Shown one piece after another: positions 7,680 through 16,650 of a stretch of 64,000 nucleotides of DNA. This DNA comes from Candidatus Poribacteria bacterium (GTDB lineage Bacteria; Poribacteria; WGA-4E; WGA-3G), in assembly GCA_028820845.1 (NCBI GenBank), contig JAPPII010000009.1, forward strand, positions 1-64,000. The letters are read 5' to 3'. Each line of letters opens with the position of its first letter. The stretch's first letter is position 1. The position numbers and the translations under genes were made by a program. The notes under the pieces were generated by a model, which did not search any database, was not told the origin of the DNA, and saw only the letters and a program-made list of their open reading frames with translations.

Positions 7680-9161
7680 ATGAGTGAAAAAGAACAACAG
7701 ACCTCTGAAGAGAGTTCAGCTGAAGAGAACAACCCACCTACCCCCGAAGATAACCTCTCGGTTACACATCACAGCGTTACGATTAACGGTGAAGAGATTC
7801 GTTATACCGCGACGACGGGGACACTTGTGCTAAAAGAGGAAGTCGATAAGGAAGGTGAGAAAGCGAAAGCGTCGGTGTTTTTTATTGCGTATACCCGCGA
7901 TGATGTAGAAGATTTGTCCGAACGCCCAATAACTTTCTCCTTCAATGGAGGTCCTGGATCTTCGTCGGTATGGCTACATTTGGGTGTGTTAGGTCCGCGG
8001 TGTGTGAAACCTGACGATGACGGCGAACTGCCACAGCCTCCATACGAACTCAAGAATAACGACTGCTCCATTTTAGACAAGACGGATCTGGTCTTCATTG
8101 ATCCTGTGAGTACGGGTTTCAGTAGAGCAGTACCGGGGGAAGAGGCAAAGCAGTTTCATGGGTTCAAGAAGGATATTGAGTCTGTGGGAGACTTTATCCT
8201 GCTGTATTTGGGACGCTATAAACGCTGGGGTTCACCGAAGTTCCTCATTGGCGAAAGCTACGGAACGACGCGCGCCAGTGGACTCTCCGGTTACCTGCAG
8301 GAACGGCACGGTACCTATCTCAACGGTATTATGCTCGTCTCGGTCGTTCTGAATTTTCAGACGATCCGGTTTGCACCTGGAAACGATCTGCCGTATATCC
8401 TCTATTTGCCTACTTATGCAGCGACGGCATTGTATCACGGTAAATTGGAAGCGGATGTCCAACTTGAGTCCTTTATGGACGAGGTCAGAGTATTCGCAAT
8501 GGGCGATTACACGACGGCTCTGATGCAAGGGAGTGCGTTACCTGCTGACCAACGTGCTAACATTACGCAACAACTCGTGAAATATACTGGGTTGAGTGCT
8601 GAATATATTGAGCGGACGGACTTGCGCATTAACATCGCCCGTTTCTGCAAGGAGCTTCTCCGAGACGAAGATCGCACAGTCGGACGGTTCGATAGTCGCT
8701 ACAAAGGTATTGATCGGGATTCCGCAGGTGAGATGTATGAATACGACCCCAGTTCAGCAGTTGTTCAAGGCGCATACACGGCAATGCTCAACTACTACGT
8801 CCGTGATGAACTGGAATTTGCGTCTGACCTTCCGTATGAAATCTTGAGCAGGCGTGTGCATCCATGGGACTATGGCGATCACCAGAATGAATACGTCAAC
8901 GTTGCGGATACGCTTCGGAAGGCGATGACGACCAACCCTGCGCTAAAGGTCTTTGTTGCTAACGGTTATTACGATCTGGCAACACCGTTTTTGGCATCAG
9001 AGTATACCTTTAGTCACCTTGGACTCGATAAATCCTTACAGGACAACATCTCAATGGCTTACTATCAGGCAGGGCACATGATGTACATTGACCAAGGCGA
9101 ATTGCAGAAGATGAAAAGAGACCTGGATGCATATCTTGATAGTGTGCTTTCAGGGGAGTAG
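7680..9161 (+). CDS. Serine carboxypeptidase (peptidase family S10)
   Basis: 494 residues from the ATG at 7680, chosen because CGGAGGA lies nine bases upstream and the conserved part starts later. It releases C-terminal amino acids from peptides. Family marks are SFNGGPGSSS (oxyanion region), GESYGTTR with the nucleophile Ser, NGYYDLATPF with the catalytic Asp and AGHMMYID with the catalytic His. The N-terminus is acidic and polar (MSEKEQQTSEESS) with no signal peptide, unusual for a family that is mostly secreted. An ORF start 33 bases upstream would not create one either. Three bases separate it from the oxidoreductase gene, suggesting one transcript. Confidence 0.9.
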   Translation: MSEKEQQTSEESSAEENNPPTPEDNLSVTHHSVTINGEEIRYTATTGTLVLKEEVDKEGEKAKASVFFIAYTRDDVEDLSERPITFSFNGGPGSSSVWLHLGVLGPRCVKPDDDGELPQPPYELKNNDCSILDKTDLVFIDPVSTGFSRAVPGEEAKQFHGFKKDIESVGDFILLYLGRYKRWGSPKFLIGESYGTTRASGLSGYLQERHGTYLNGIMLVSVVLNFQTIRFAPGNDLPYILYLPTYAATALYHGKLEADVQLESFMDEVRVFAMGDYTTALMQGSALPADQRANITQQLVKYTGLSAEYIERTDLRINIARFCKELLRDEDRTVGRFDSRYKGIDRDSAGEMYEYDPSSAVVQGAYTAMLNYYVRDELEFASDLPYEILSRRVHPWDYGDHQNEYVNVADTLRKAMTTNPALKVFVANGYYDLATPFLASEYTFSHLGLDKSLQDNISMAYYQAGHMMYIDQGELQKMKRDLDAYLDSVLSGE

Positions 9162-9164
9162 GTT

Positions 9165-10208
9165 ATGAGTTATCAGAGAGAATTTGAGAAGCGGTTAGAT
9201 GTTGCGGTTGTGGGGGTCGGTTCACACGGGTATCGGAATGTACTACCGACAATGACCTTTCTTCCGGTACGGCTGAAGGCGTTGTGCGACCTTGATATCG
9301 AGCGTGCGCGTATCACTGCCAAGCAGTACGGTGTTGATGCGTTTTATCCAAACATGGCAGAGATGTTTGAGAGCGAAGAATTGGACGCTGTTTTTTTGTG
9401 TGCACCGCCGCGTCTGCACCCCGAATTGACGTGTGAGGCACTGGATGCGGGGATGCATGTCTGGTTAGAAAAGCCGCCGGGGATGTTTGCGGATGAAGTT
9501 TCGGAGATGATCGCTCACCGGAAGGATCGCGTCGTCGTGGTTGGATTCAAAAAGGCGTTCATGCCCGCGACGCAGAAGATTATCGAAATCTTTGCAACAG
9601 AGGAATACGGTGCCTTACGCAGCATTTTAGGGGTCTATCCGATGACGATTCCGAGCGATGGCAAACGTATCCTACGCGAGAAGGTACATACGAATTGGCT
9701 TCAAAATGGGGTACATCCGTTGTCGCTGCTCGTCGCGGTCGGTGGGAAGGTTGCAAATGTGACGGCTCACAGAGGCAGGCGCGGTGGCGGCGCGTGCATA
9801 TTGGAATACGAAAGCGGTGTGATTGGCAACTTCCATTTGGCTGATGGTGCGAGACATGGGCAGCCTTCGGAACTCTATCAGTTTTTCGGCGATGGGTGTC
9901 ATGCTGAAATTCAGAACGGTGTACGTGTCGTACTCCAGCGCGGCGTGTCTTTCAATTACAGCGGTAGCACGAGTTATGTGCCTGAAGGCTTTGACAGCGG
10001 CGCGATTGTCTGGGAACCGCAAAACAGTCTGGGAACGCTTGAAAACAAAGCATTTTTCACACAAGGCTTCTACCAGGAGATGCGGTATTTCTGTGATTGT
10101 ATTCTGGAGGGCAGACCGGCGGAACAAGGCTCGCTTGAGTTTGCGTTGGAAGTGATGAAAGTTTATGAGGCGGGGCTTCGCTCGGAAGGTGAGACTGTCG
10201 CTGTTTGA
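9165..10208 (+). CDS. Gfo/Idh/MocA-family NAD(P)-dependent oxidoreductase
   Basis: 347 residues. Rossmann domain with [13 protein letters not shown] (nucleotide loop), CDLD at the end of the second strand, and WLEKPPG carrying the EKP lysine of the family. The C-terminal alpha/beta substrate domain includes GVHPLSLL with the catalytic-type His. Members oxidise or reduce sugars, inositols and related polyols; the substrate cannot be read from sequence. It follows the S10 peptidase by three bases and is probably co-transcribed. Confidence 0.85.
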   Translation: MSYQREFEKRLDVAVVGVGSHGYRNVLPTMTFLPVRLKALCDLDIERARITAKQYGVDAFYPNMAEMFESEELDAVFLCAPPRLHPELTCEALDAGMHVWLEKPPGMFADEVSEMIAHRKDRVVVVGFKKAFMPATQKIIEIFATEEYGALRSILGVYPMTIPSDGKRILREKVHTNWLQNGVHPLSLLVAVGGKVANVTAHRGRRGGGACILEYESGVIGNFHLADGARHGQPSELYQFFGDGCHAEIQNGVRVVLQRGVSFNYSGSTSYVPEGFDSGAIVWEPQNSLGTLENKAFFTQGFYQEMRYFCDCILEGRPAEQGSLEFALEVMKVYEAGLRSEGETVAV

Positions 10209-10235
10209 CAGAAATAATGGCATTCGGAGGCAAAG

Positions 10236-11960
10236 ATGCTGACAAAATTGATTTGCCGTAATTTCAAACACTTTGGCGAAGTTGAGATTGAATTGGGGAA
10301 TCCGGTCGTCTTCATCGGTCCGAATAACTCCGGCAAGACAACAGCGTTACAAGCCCTTGCTTTATGGGAAATAGGTCTCAAACGGTGGAATGACAACCGC
10401 AAAGGGAAAACAAACCCGGAAAAGCGTCCGGGTGTTGTCATCAACCGGCTCGACCTCATCTCTGTTCCTGTGCCGAATGCGCGATTGCTCTGGCGAGATT
10501 TGCAAGTTCGCGACGTGAAAAGGGTTGAGGGTAGACAACGGACTCAAAACGTCCGTATAGATATTATTGTGGAGGGTGTTACCGCTAACAAAGCATGGCA
10601 ATGTGGTTTTGAGTTTGATTATGCCAATCAGGAATCTTTTTATTGTCGCCCACTGAGAACATCAGAAATAGAGGGGGAAGTATCCGCTCGAATGCCTGTC
10701 GCAGAAGAGGCGGAACGCCTCTCTGTTGCCTTCCTGCCCCCGATGTCTGGACTCACATCCAACGAAACACGACTCGATCAAGGGGCAATCAATGTCCGGA
10801 TTGGAGAGGGACGGACAGCAGAGGTTTTGCGGAATCTCTGTTATCAAATTTCACAAGATGAAGAAAAATGGAAAGGACTCTGCAAGCAAATCAACGATCT
10901 GTTTGGCATACAACTTGAGAAACCGGATTATATACCGGGACGTGGAGAGATTACGATGAGTTATCGGGAAGCGTCTAATGTATCTTTAGACCTTTCTTCA
11001 TCGGGACGCGGTTTACAGCAAACGCTTCTACTACTTGCCTACATTGCTACACACCCGGGTTCTGTTTTATTACTTGACGAACCCGATGCACACCTCGAAA
11101 TCCTTCGGCAACGGCAAATTTATCAGGTCCTTACAGACTTGGCAATGGAACACGGGAGCCAGATCGTTGCCGCCAGCCATTCTGAGGTTGTCCTCAGAGC
11201 GGCAGTAAAGCGCGACGATGCTGTTATCGCATTTCTTGGTAAGCCCCATCGTATTAACGATCGCGGCAGTCAATTGCTTAAATCGCTTATAGACTTTGAT
11301 TTTGAACAATATTACCAAGCACAGCAAAGGGGTTGGGTGCTTTATCTTGAAGGGTCTACAGACCTCTCAATCTTGCAAGCATTTGCCGAGAAACTCGATC
11401 ACCCCGCGCAAAAAATATTGAAAGCACCTTATACCTATGACATCAGCAACCGACAAGGAAAAGCTCATAAGCACTTTTATGCGTTACGAGAGGCAAAACC
11501 AGATCTGGTGGGATTCTGTCTCCTTGATCGAATTACTGGGCAGCTTCAGCAAGTTCCTGGATTAATAACCTATGCATGGCAGCGGCGCGAGATTGAGAAC
11601 TACATTGTTCCCACCCAAAAAGTGTTAATTGGCTGGGTACGCAATGCAGCGGGAGGCCCTCTGTTCTCGGATACTTGGGCTACTACGATGGAGGAAATCA
11701 TTACGGAAATTGAAAAAGCCCGAGTAACACTCCGTCAAGAATCGCCATGGTCTCCAGATATAAAAGTGACTGACGACTTCCTAGATCCACTTTTCGAGGC
11801 TTTCTTTGAAAAATTGGAAATGACGAATTTTATGCGAAAAACAAATTATTATACTTTAGTTGAATATCTACCAGCAGAACAGATTGATCCTGAAGTCACC
11901 AATGTACTGGACATGGTTTTAGAGGTCGCCAATAAAGCAGTGCCGTTGGGCAGTGTGTAA
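10236..11960 (+). CDS. ATPase-TOPRIM fusion (AAA15/OLD-like plus DUF4435-like; PARIS-like)
   Basis: 574 residues. The N-terminal SMC/RecF-type ATPase has GPNNSGKTT (Walker A, residues 28-36), SSSGRGLQQ (signature), VLLLDEPDAHLE (Walker B, near 276) and AASHSEV (His switch). From about residue 365 a TOPRIM-like domain follows: LYLEGSTDLSIL supplies the first Glu and an Asp, GFCLLDRI a later Asp, and REIENYIVP resembles the EIENY motif of DUF4435. ATPase plus DUF4435 is the make-up of PARIS, a defence system in which the pair senses anti-restriction proteins; fused forms exist. OLD-family nuclease is the main alternative. It lies in the same neighbourhood as the restriction enzyme at 4459-7515, which fits a guard role (inference). 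Confidence 0.6.
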   Translation: MLTKLICRNFKHFGEVEIELGNPVVFIGPNNSGKTTALQALALWEIGLKRWNDNRKGKTNPEKRPGVVINRLDLISVPVPNARLLWRDLQVRDVKRVEGRQRTQNVRIDIIVEGVTANKAWQCGFEFDYANQESFYCRPLRTSEIEGEVSARMPVAEEAERLSVAFLPPMSGLTSNETRLDQGAINVRIGEGRTAEVLRNLCYQISQDEEKWKGLCKQINDLFGIQLEKPDYIPGRGEITMSYREASNVSLDLSSSGRGLQQTLLLLAYIATHPGSVLLLDEPDAHLEILRQRQIYQVLTDLAMEHGSQIVAASHSEVVLRAAVKRDDAVIAFLGKPHRINDRGSQLLKSLIDFDFEQYYQAQQRGWVLYLEGSTDLSILQAFAEKLDHPAQKILKAPYTYDISNRQGKAHKHFYALREAKPDLVGFCLLDRITGQLQQVPGLITYAWQRREIENYIVPTQKVLIGWVRNAAGGPLFSDTWATTMEEIITEIEKARVTLRQESPWSPDIKVTDDFLDPLFEAFFEKLEMTNFMRKTNYYTLVEYLPAEQIDPEVTNVLDMVLEVANKAVPLGSV

Positions 11961-11980
11961 AATATAAAAAGGAGGTAAAC

Positions 11981-12994
11981 GTGGAATATAGAAGATTAGG
12001 AAAAAGTGGACTCAAGGTATCTGAAATCTGTTTAGGGACGATGACCTTCGGTCACGGTGCCGATGAAACGGAATCACACAAGATGGTGGATCTGGCTTTG
12101 GATGCAGGTGTGAACTTCTTTGATACGGCTAATTCCTATGCGGATGGCGAGTCTGAAATCCTGCTTGGCAAGGCACTCAAGGGACGACGACGCGATGCGG
12201 TCGTAGCGACCAAATTTTTCAACCCGATGGGTACCGGTCCCAACGACTCTGGTATGTCTCGCGTCCATATCATGCAAGCGATTGACGATAGCCTTAAACG
12301 TCTACAGATGGATTATGTAGACATCTACTATATCCACCACGTTGATTTACAAACCCCATTAGAAGAAATGCTTCAAGCACTCGACGATCTGGTTCGACAA
12401 GGAAAAGTACGCTATACGGCGTGCAGTAACTACCAAACATGGCTATTATCCGAGGCGTTATGGCTCAGCGATACGAACGGTTGGACACAGTTCTCCTGCT
12501 ATCAACCACAGTATAGCCTCGTTGTGCGAGATATAGAGCAAGAACTTGTGCCGCTCTGTGAACTTAAAGGGTTGGGTGTCGTTGTATGGAGTCCGTTAGC
12601 GGGTGGATTCCTCTCTGGTAAATACAGACCGGGGGAACGGACGCAAGGTGGAACACGCTCCGAAGAGGGTTGGGCATACCCGGAACGCTATTTTGCTGAG
12701 AACGCTGATGAGACGTTGCAAACACTGTTTGATGTCTCTGATGAACTTGAACGGAGTCCTGCGCAAGTTGCGCTCCGGTGGGTGCTTGAACAACGCGCAA
12801 TGACCTCAGTGATTGTTGGGGCAAGGCATACGGAGCATCTGCGTGATAACCTCGGCGCAGCAGGGTGGCGACTTGAAGGCGAAGCACTTCAAAAACTCAA
12901 CGAGGTCTCACATCTGCCGGATCGGTACCCGGAAGCGATGGAAAAGAATATGCATGAACGACGGGATAGTGCGGTTAATATGCCGAGTTTGTAG
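11981..12994 (+). CDS. Aldo/keto reductase
   Basis: 337 residues from a GTG start with AAAGGAGG eight bases upstream. NADPH-dependent carbonyl reductase fold (TIM barrel). The catalytic tetrad is visible: FFDTANSYADG (Asp and Tyr), VVATKFF (Lys) and YYIHHVD (His). The C-terminal cofactor-binding segment SVIVGARHTEHLRDN is also typical. It resembles the subgroup of K+-channel beta-subunit/YhdN-like reductases. Substrate unknown. It starts 20 bases after the ATPase-TOPRIM gene. Confidence 0.9.
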   Translation: MEYRRLGKSGLKVSEICLGTMTFGHGADETESHKMVDLALDAGVNFFDTANSYADGESEILLGKALKGRRRDAVVATKFFNPMGTGPNDSGMSRVHIMQAIDDSLKRLQMDYVDIYYIHHVDLQTPLEEMLQALDDLVRQGKVRYTACSNYQTWLLSEALWLSDTNGWTQFSCYQPQYSLVVRDIEQELVPLCELKGLGVVVWSPLAGGFLSGKYRPGERTQGGTRSEEGWAYPERYFAENADETLQTLFDVSDELERSPAQVALRWVLEQRAMTSVIVGARHTEHLRDNLGAAGWRLEGEALQKLNEVSHLPDRYPEAMEKNMHERRDSAVNMPSL

Positions 12995-13032
12995 AACTAC
13001 CCTTCAAAAAAGCGAACTTTTCTCTTTTCGAT

Positions 13033-13061
13033 TTGACTAAATTAGCAAAGCGGCACATATT
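13033..13061 (+). promoter_or_regulatory. Candidate promoter for the efflux adaptor-permease pair
   Basis: TTGACT, 17 bases, CATATT, ending about 75 bases before the adaptor ATG. The -35 is good, the -10 is weak (four of six consensus bases). Confidence 0.35.
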
Positions 13062-13136
13062 TCAGCCACATACTCTTCGGAGCGAAAGAAAGGGAAAAGA
13101 TAATTTAGCGTCTTACTATTAGAAGGGGTATCTATA

Positions 13137-15218
13137 ATGCTAATAAGAAAATGGAAACTTATTGCAATTGTTGGTGCGGCTGTCCTGGTTGCAGCGGTCG
13201 CGGTTGTCGTGGGACGCATGGTATTTGCAACCAAAGACGAAGCAGCCAATGCTGATGCATCAGCAGTTAAAACAGCAATCGTTGAACGGGGGGATATTGC
13301 GGTCACAATTGACGCAACGGGGACTATCAAACCGTTGAATATCGTCAAGGTCAGTTCCAAAGCGAGCGGAAAGATTCTAAAACTCAATGTTGATGCCGGT
13401 GATTACGTCGAGCAAGATGACATCATCGCGATTATTGAAACCACCTACGTCCAAATTAGCTTGGAGCAGGCTGAAGCGGATTTGCGATCTGCGCAAGCGC
13501 GTTTGCAACAGGCAGAAATTGACCTCCAACTCCAGAAAGAACAATCGGCAATCCAGATTCGTCAAGCTGAGGAATCTCTCCTTGAAGCGAAACAACGCCT
13601 CGTCCAACTGCAGGAGGAGATTCGGCTTGAAAAGATAGCAAATGCCCGCGGGGTCATGGATGCCGAAAACAGCCTCAAAATCGCTGAGATTCGGTATAAA
13701 TTGCTGACATCTGATGAAGTGCGGGATGAAAATAGGCGGCGGGCGCAAGCCTCCTTAGATCAAGAAAAAGCAAACTTAGAACTCGTGCAAGCAGAGCATA
13801 AACGGAACAAAACACTCTACGAGAAAGAGCTCATTTCACAAGCAGCATTAGAATCCTCACAGGCACAGCTTAAATCGGCAGAGGCGCGATATAAATCCGC
13901 TGAGGAAAACCTGAAATTGGTAGAGAAACCCGCCACTGAAGCCGAACTTGAACTCGGGCGCGCGGATATTAAAAAGGCGGAATTCAACCTCGCGCTCGCC
14001 AAAGAACGCGTAGAGGCTGAAGCCACACGAGATATGGACATTGAACTTCAGCAGCAACGGATTGTACAGGCTGAAGAGTCTTTGAAACTCACAGAGGCGA
14101 ATCGAAAACAAATTGAACGGAAAGAACGCGACCTGGAGACTGCACGCTCATCGGTCAAACGGAGTGAAACGCAGCTGGAGCTTCGTCAAATCGAATATAA
14201 CGATACTGTTATCAAAGCCCCTATTTCTGGAACAATCCTTGAAAAATTGGTTGAAGAGGGACAGGTAATCACTTCACGTCTCTCCTCACTTGCCTCAGAA
14301 GAAGGGCAAACGCTTGTCACAATGGCTGACCTCGACACCGTCTATGTTGTGACAGATGTTGACGAAACCGACATCGGTAAGATAGAGATCGGGCAACCTG
14401 TAACAATCACAGTCGAAGCCTATCCCGATACGCCGTTCCAAGGGGAAGTCTTGAAAATTGCACCCCAAGGTCAAGCGATCCAGAATGTGACGACGTTTGA
14501 AGTGACCTCTGAGTTGAAAAACGTGGAAGCGACAAGCACACGGCAAGGCACGGTAAGAGGTGCTGGCAGATGGCAAGGACAAGGCGGTGGTGCCCGTCCA
14601 GACTTCGCAAATATGACTGAGGAGGAGCGGGAACGTTTCCGTGCGATGCGTCAACAACGGCAGGCAGAAGGTGGTGCAAGCGAAAGGTCAAGCCCTGATG
14701 CGCAAGAAGCTCCGACACAAGCGACCCCGACGGAGGAACAACCTGTCGCACAAGCAGAAGAGACTCCTGACGATGATTGGGGTGGACTTTTCGGAGGCTT
14801 CTTTGAAGAAGCACCTATTGTAGAAGCACCAACGCAACCTGAACCCGCAGAGACCGAAGATACAAAGATACCCTTCCTCAAGCCCGGCATGAACGCCACC
14901 GTCCAGATCTCGGCTGTTAACAGAATGGATATTCTCACATTACCAACTGAAGCCGTGCTTGATATGCGAGGCAGGAAAATGGTGAGAATTATCGGACCAG
15001 ACGGACAACCCGGACGACCACAGCCGGTCGTGACAGGTGTCAACAGTTTTGACAAAATCGAAATCATTTCTGGGCTTGCCGAAGGGGATACCGTTGTAAT
15101 CGGGGGTGCTGGACCTGGGGGTGGCGGCGGTGGTGAAGATTGGCGGCGACGCATGATGCAGAATCCGGCTTCCACAATGCGCCGAATGACCGGTGGCGGC
15201 GGCCGTGGTGGACGATAG
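13137..15218 (+). CDS. HlyD/MacA-type efflux adaptor with a large glycine/glutamine-rich insert
   Basis: 693 residues. An N-terminal membrane anchor (IAIVGAAVLVAAVAVVVG) is followed by a lipoyl-like half (GKILKLNVDAGDYVEQDD), a very long alpha-helical hairpin (about residues 100-350), the second lipoyl half (APISGTILEKLVEEGQVI) and a beta-barrel (TDVDETDIGKI). About residues 465-580 form a low-complexity insert rich in Gly, Gln, Glu, Pro and Thr, after which the barrel/membrane-proximal domain resumes (FLKPGMNATVQIS). The tail is Gly/Arg-rich. The family links an inner-membrane pump to a TolC channel. The next gene is a MacB-type permease with no ATPase domain. Confidence 0.88.
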   Translation: MLIRKWKLIAIVGAAVLVAAVAVVVGRMVFATKDEAANADASAVKTAIVERGDIAVTIDATGTIKPLNIVKVSSKASGKILKLNVDAGDYVEQDDIIAIIETTYVQISLEQAEADLRSAQARLQQAEIDLQLQKEQSAIQIRQAEESLLEAKQRLVQLQEEIRLEKIANARGVMDAENSLKIAEIRYKLLTSDEVRDENRRRAQASLDQEKANLELVQAEHKRNKTLYEKELISQAALESSQAQLKSAEARYKSAEENLKLVEKPATEAELELGRADIKKAEFNLALAKERVEAEATRDMDIELQQQRIVQAEESLKLTEANRKQIERKERDLETARSSVKRSETQLELRQIEYNDTVIKAPISGTILEKLVEEGQVITSRLSSLASEEGQTLVTMADLDTVYVVTDVDETDIGKIEIGQPVTITVEAYPDTPFQGEVLKIAPQGQAIQNVTTFEVTSELKNVEATSTRQGTVRGAGRWQGQGGGARPDFANMTEEERERFRAMRQQRQAEGGASERSSPDAQEAPTQATPTEEQPVAQAEETPDDDWGGLFGGFFEEAPIVEAPTQPEPAETEDTKIPFLKPGMNATVQISAVNRMDILTLPTEAVLDMRGRKMVRIIGPDGQPGRPQPVVTGVNSFDKIEIISGLAEGDTVVIGGAGPGGGGGGEDWRRRMMQNPASTMRRMTGGGGRGGR

Positions 15219-15280
15219 GTTTATCAATCGGCTTGCTGGTGTAGCTAATGACATGAAAAATACATTCGCAAGATCCGGTT

Positions 15281-15300
15281 CGGTTAGAAACCGCACCTAC
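15281..15300 (-). repeat. Hairpin repeat, copy b (GTAGGTGCGGTTTCTAACCG)
   Basis: Read on the minus strand: GTAGGT, then GCGGTT, loop TCT, AACCG. It lies between the adaptor and permease genes, inside what should be one transcript, so here it would be an RNA hairpin in an intercistronic gap. Confidence 0.7.
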
Positions 15301-15329
15301 CGCGGTCAGAGGCATAGGAGGAAATACTT

Positions 15330-16541
15330 ATGAGTATCTTGGAGAGTCTTACAAACGCATTCAGTGCCTTATTGGCGAATAAACTCCGGTCTATGTTAAC
15401 GATGTTAGGGGTCATCATCGGGGTTGGGGCGATTATAACGACGACTTCAATTGGAGAAGGCGCGAAAGCCGACGTTACAGAACGGATTCAAACGCTCGGT
15501 GCGAACATTCTCGCTGTTCGTCCAGGGCAAAGCAGGACCCGCGGACGCGGTTCTGCTGATGCGCGCAAAAGCCTTACTGTCGCAGATATGGAGGCATTAG
15601 AAGCGCGCGGACAGACTTTTGGTTATGTTACACCCGAAGTTAGCAGCCGTGCCCAAGTGAAATATCTCAACAGAAATGTGAATACGACCATTGTTGGGAC
15701 ATCTCCGGCGTATCTTGTCACGGCAAACTTTACAGTTGAGAACGGAAGGTTCTTTACAGACAGTGAGATCCGATACCGTGAACGCGTCTGTGTACTTGGC
15801 AAAACCGTTGTTGATAACCTCTTTGAAGGTGTGGACCCTGTTGGCAAAACTGTAAAAATTAAGAACGTCGGTTTCCACGTCGCAGGTGTTATGAAGGAAA
15901 AAGGGGCAAGCGGTTGGCGAAACCCGGATGACCAAGTTTTCATTCCGTATACAACCGCCATGAAACGTGTTTTCGGAGAGGAGTACCTATCAAGTATTAG
16001 CATACAAGCGAATGACGATAAACTTCTCGAAGCGGCAGAAACTGAAGTAACCGAACTCCTCCGAAAGCAACACGAAATTGCCCCAAATAAAGAACTTGAC
16101 TTTCACATTCGGAATCAAGCAGAATTCATGGAAACACTCGAAGAATCAAACCAAACCTTCACTAATCTGATTTTGGGAATTGCCGTGGTATCTTTAGTTG
16201 TTGGTGGTATTGGTATTATGAATATTATGTTAGTTTCTGTGACGGAGCGGACGAAAGAGATTGGGTTACGCAAAGCCGTCGGGGCACAACGCTCCGATAT
16301 TCTCGTTCAGTTCCTTGTCGAATCTACAAGCCTTGCAGTCATAGGAGGTGTCATTGGGATTGGTGTCGGCGTCGGTGGTGCAGAATTGGTGACATCGTTC
16401 TGGGAGTGGCGAACCCTTGTCTCGCCGATATATGGCATGGTCTCCTTTGTTGTCAGCGCGTTGGTAGGCATCTTTTTTGGGGCATATCCAGCGTGGAAGG
16501 CATCCAAACTCCATCCGATTGATGCGCTTAGACATGAATAA
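15330..16541 (+). CDS. MacB/FtsX-type ABC transporter permease
   Basis: 403 residues. One transmembrane helix near the N-terminus (MLTMLGVIIGVGAIITT), a MacB_PCD periplasmic domain (about residues 45-265), then three C-terminal helices (NLILGIAVVSLVVGGIGIMN; LAVIGGVIGIGVGVGG; MVSFVVSALVGIFFGAYPAW), the FtsX arrangement. AGGAGG precedes the ATG. It needs a separate ATPase: none is adjacent, but a LolD/MacB-like ATPase lies at 28068-28772. Expected role: mechanotransmission-driven export or lipoprotein transport with the upstream adaptor and a TolC channel. Confidence 0.9.
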   Translation: MSILESLTNAFSALLANKLRSMLTMLGVIIGVGAIITTTSIGEGAKADVTERIQTLGANILAVRPGQSRTRGRGSADARKSLTVADMEALEARGQTFGYVTPEVSSRAQVKYLNRNVNTTIVGTSPAYLVTANFTVENGRFFTDSEIRYRERVCVLGKTVVDNLFEGVDPVGKTVKIKNVGFHVAGVMKEKGASGWRNPDDQVFIPYTTAMKRVFGEEYLSSISIQANDDKLLEAAETEVTELLRKQHEIAPNKELDFHIRNQAEFMETLEESNQTFTNLILGIAVVSLVVGGIGIMNIMLVSVTERTKEIGLRKAVGAQRSDILVQFLVESTSLAVIGGVIGIGVGVGGAELVTSFWEWRTLVSPIYGMVSFVVSALVGIFFGAYPAWKASKLHPIDALRHE

Positions 16542-16552
16542 CGGTTAGCGGT

Positions 16553-16577
16553 CAGGTCGGAAACCTGCTCACGCAGG
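16553..16577. repeat. Degenerate hairpin repeat, copy c
   Basis: CAGGT, CGGAA, ACCTG, followed by a second AACCTG...CAGGTT palindrome. It resembles the family core (minus strand GGTTTCCGACC) but is less exact. It lies just after the permease stop. Confidence 0.4.
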
Positions 16578-16579
16578 TT

Positions 16580-16617
16580 CCTTTCAGTCGTCAAGATGTT
16601 GAAAGGTCTTTTTAATT
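16580..16617 (+). terminator. Probable rho-independent terminator after the permease gene
   Basis: CCTTTCA (16580-16586), a 13-base loop, TGAAAGG (16600-16606), then TCTTTTTAATTTT. The stem is only seven pairs but the T-rich tail is good. Confidence 0.55.
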
Positions 16618-16650
16618 TTAAGTTTCACGATAGCATAAAAAGGAATCACT

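Noticed and set aside
7101-7697. 198-residue minus-strand frame at the start of the restriction gene
   Set aside because: It overlaps the restriction gene in another frame and has the Thr/Ser/Pro-rich composition of a shadow frame.
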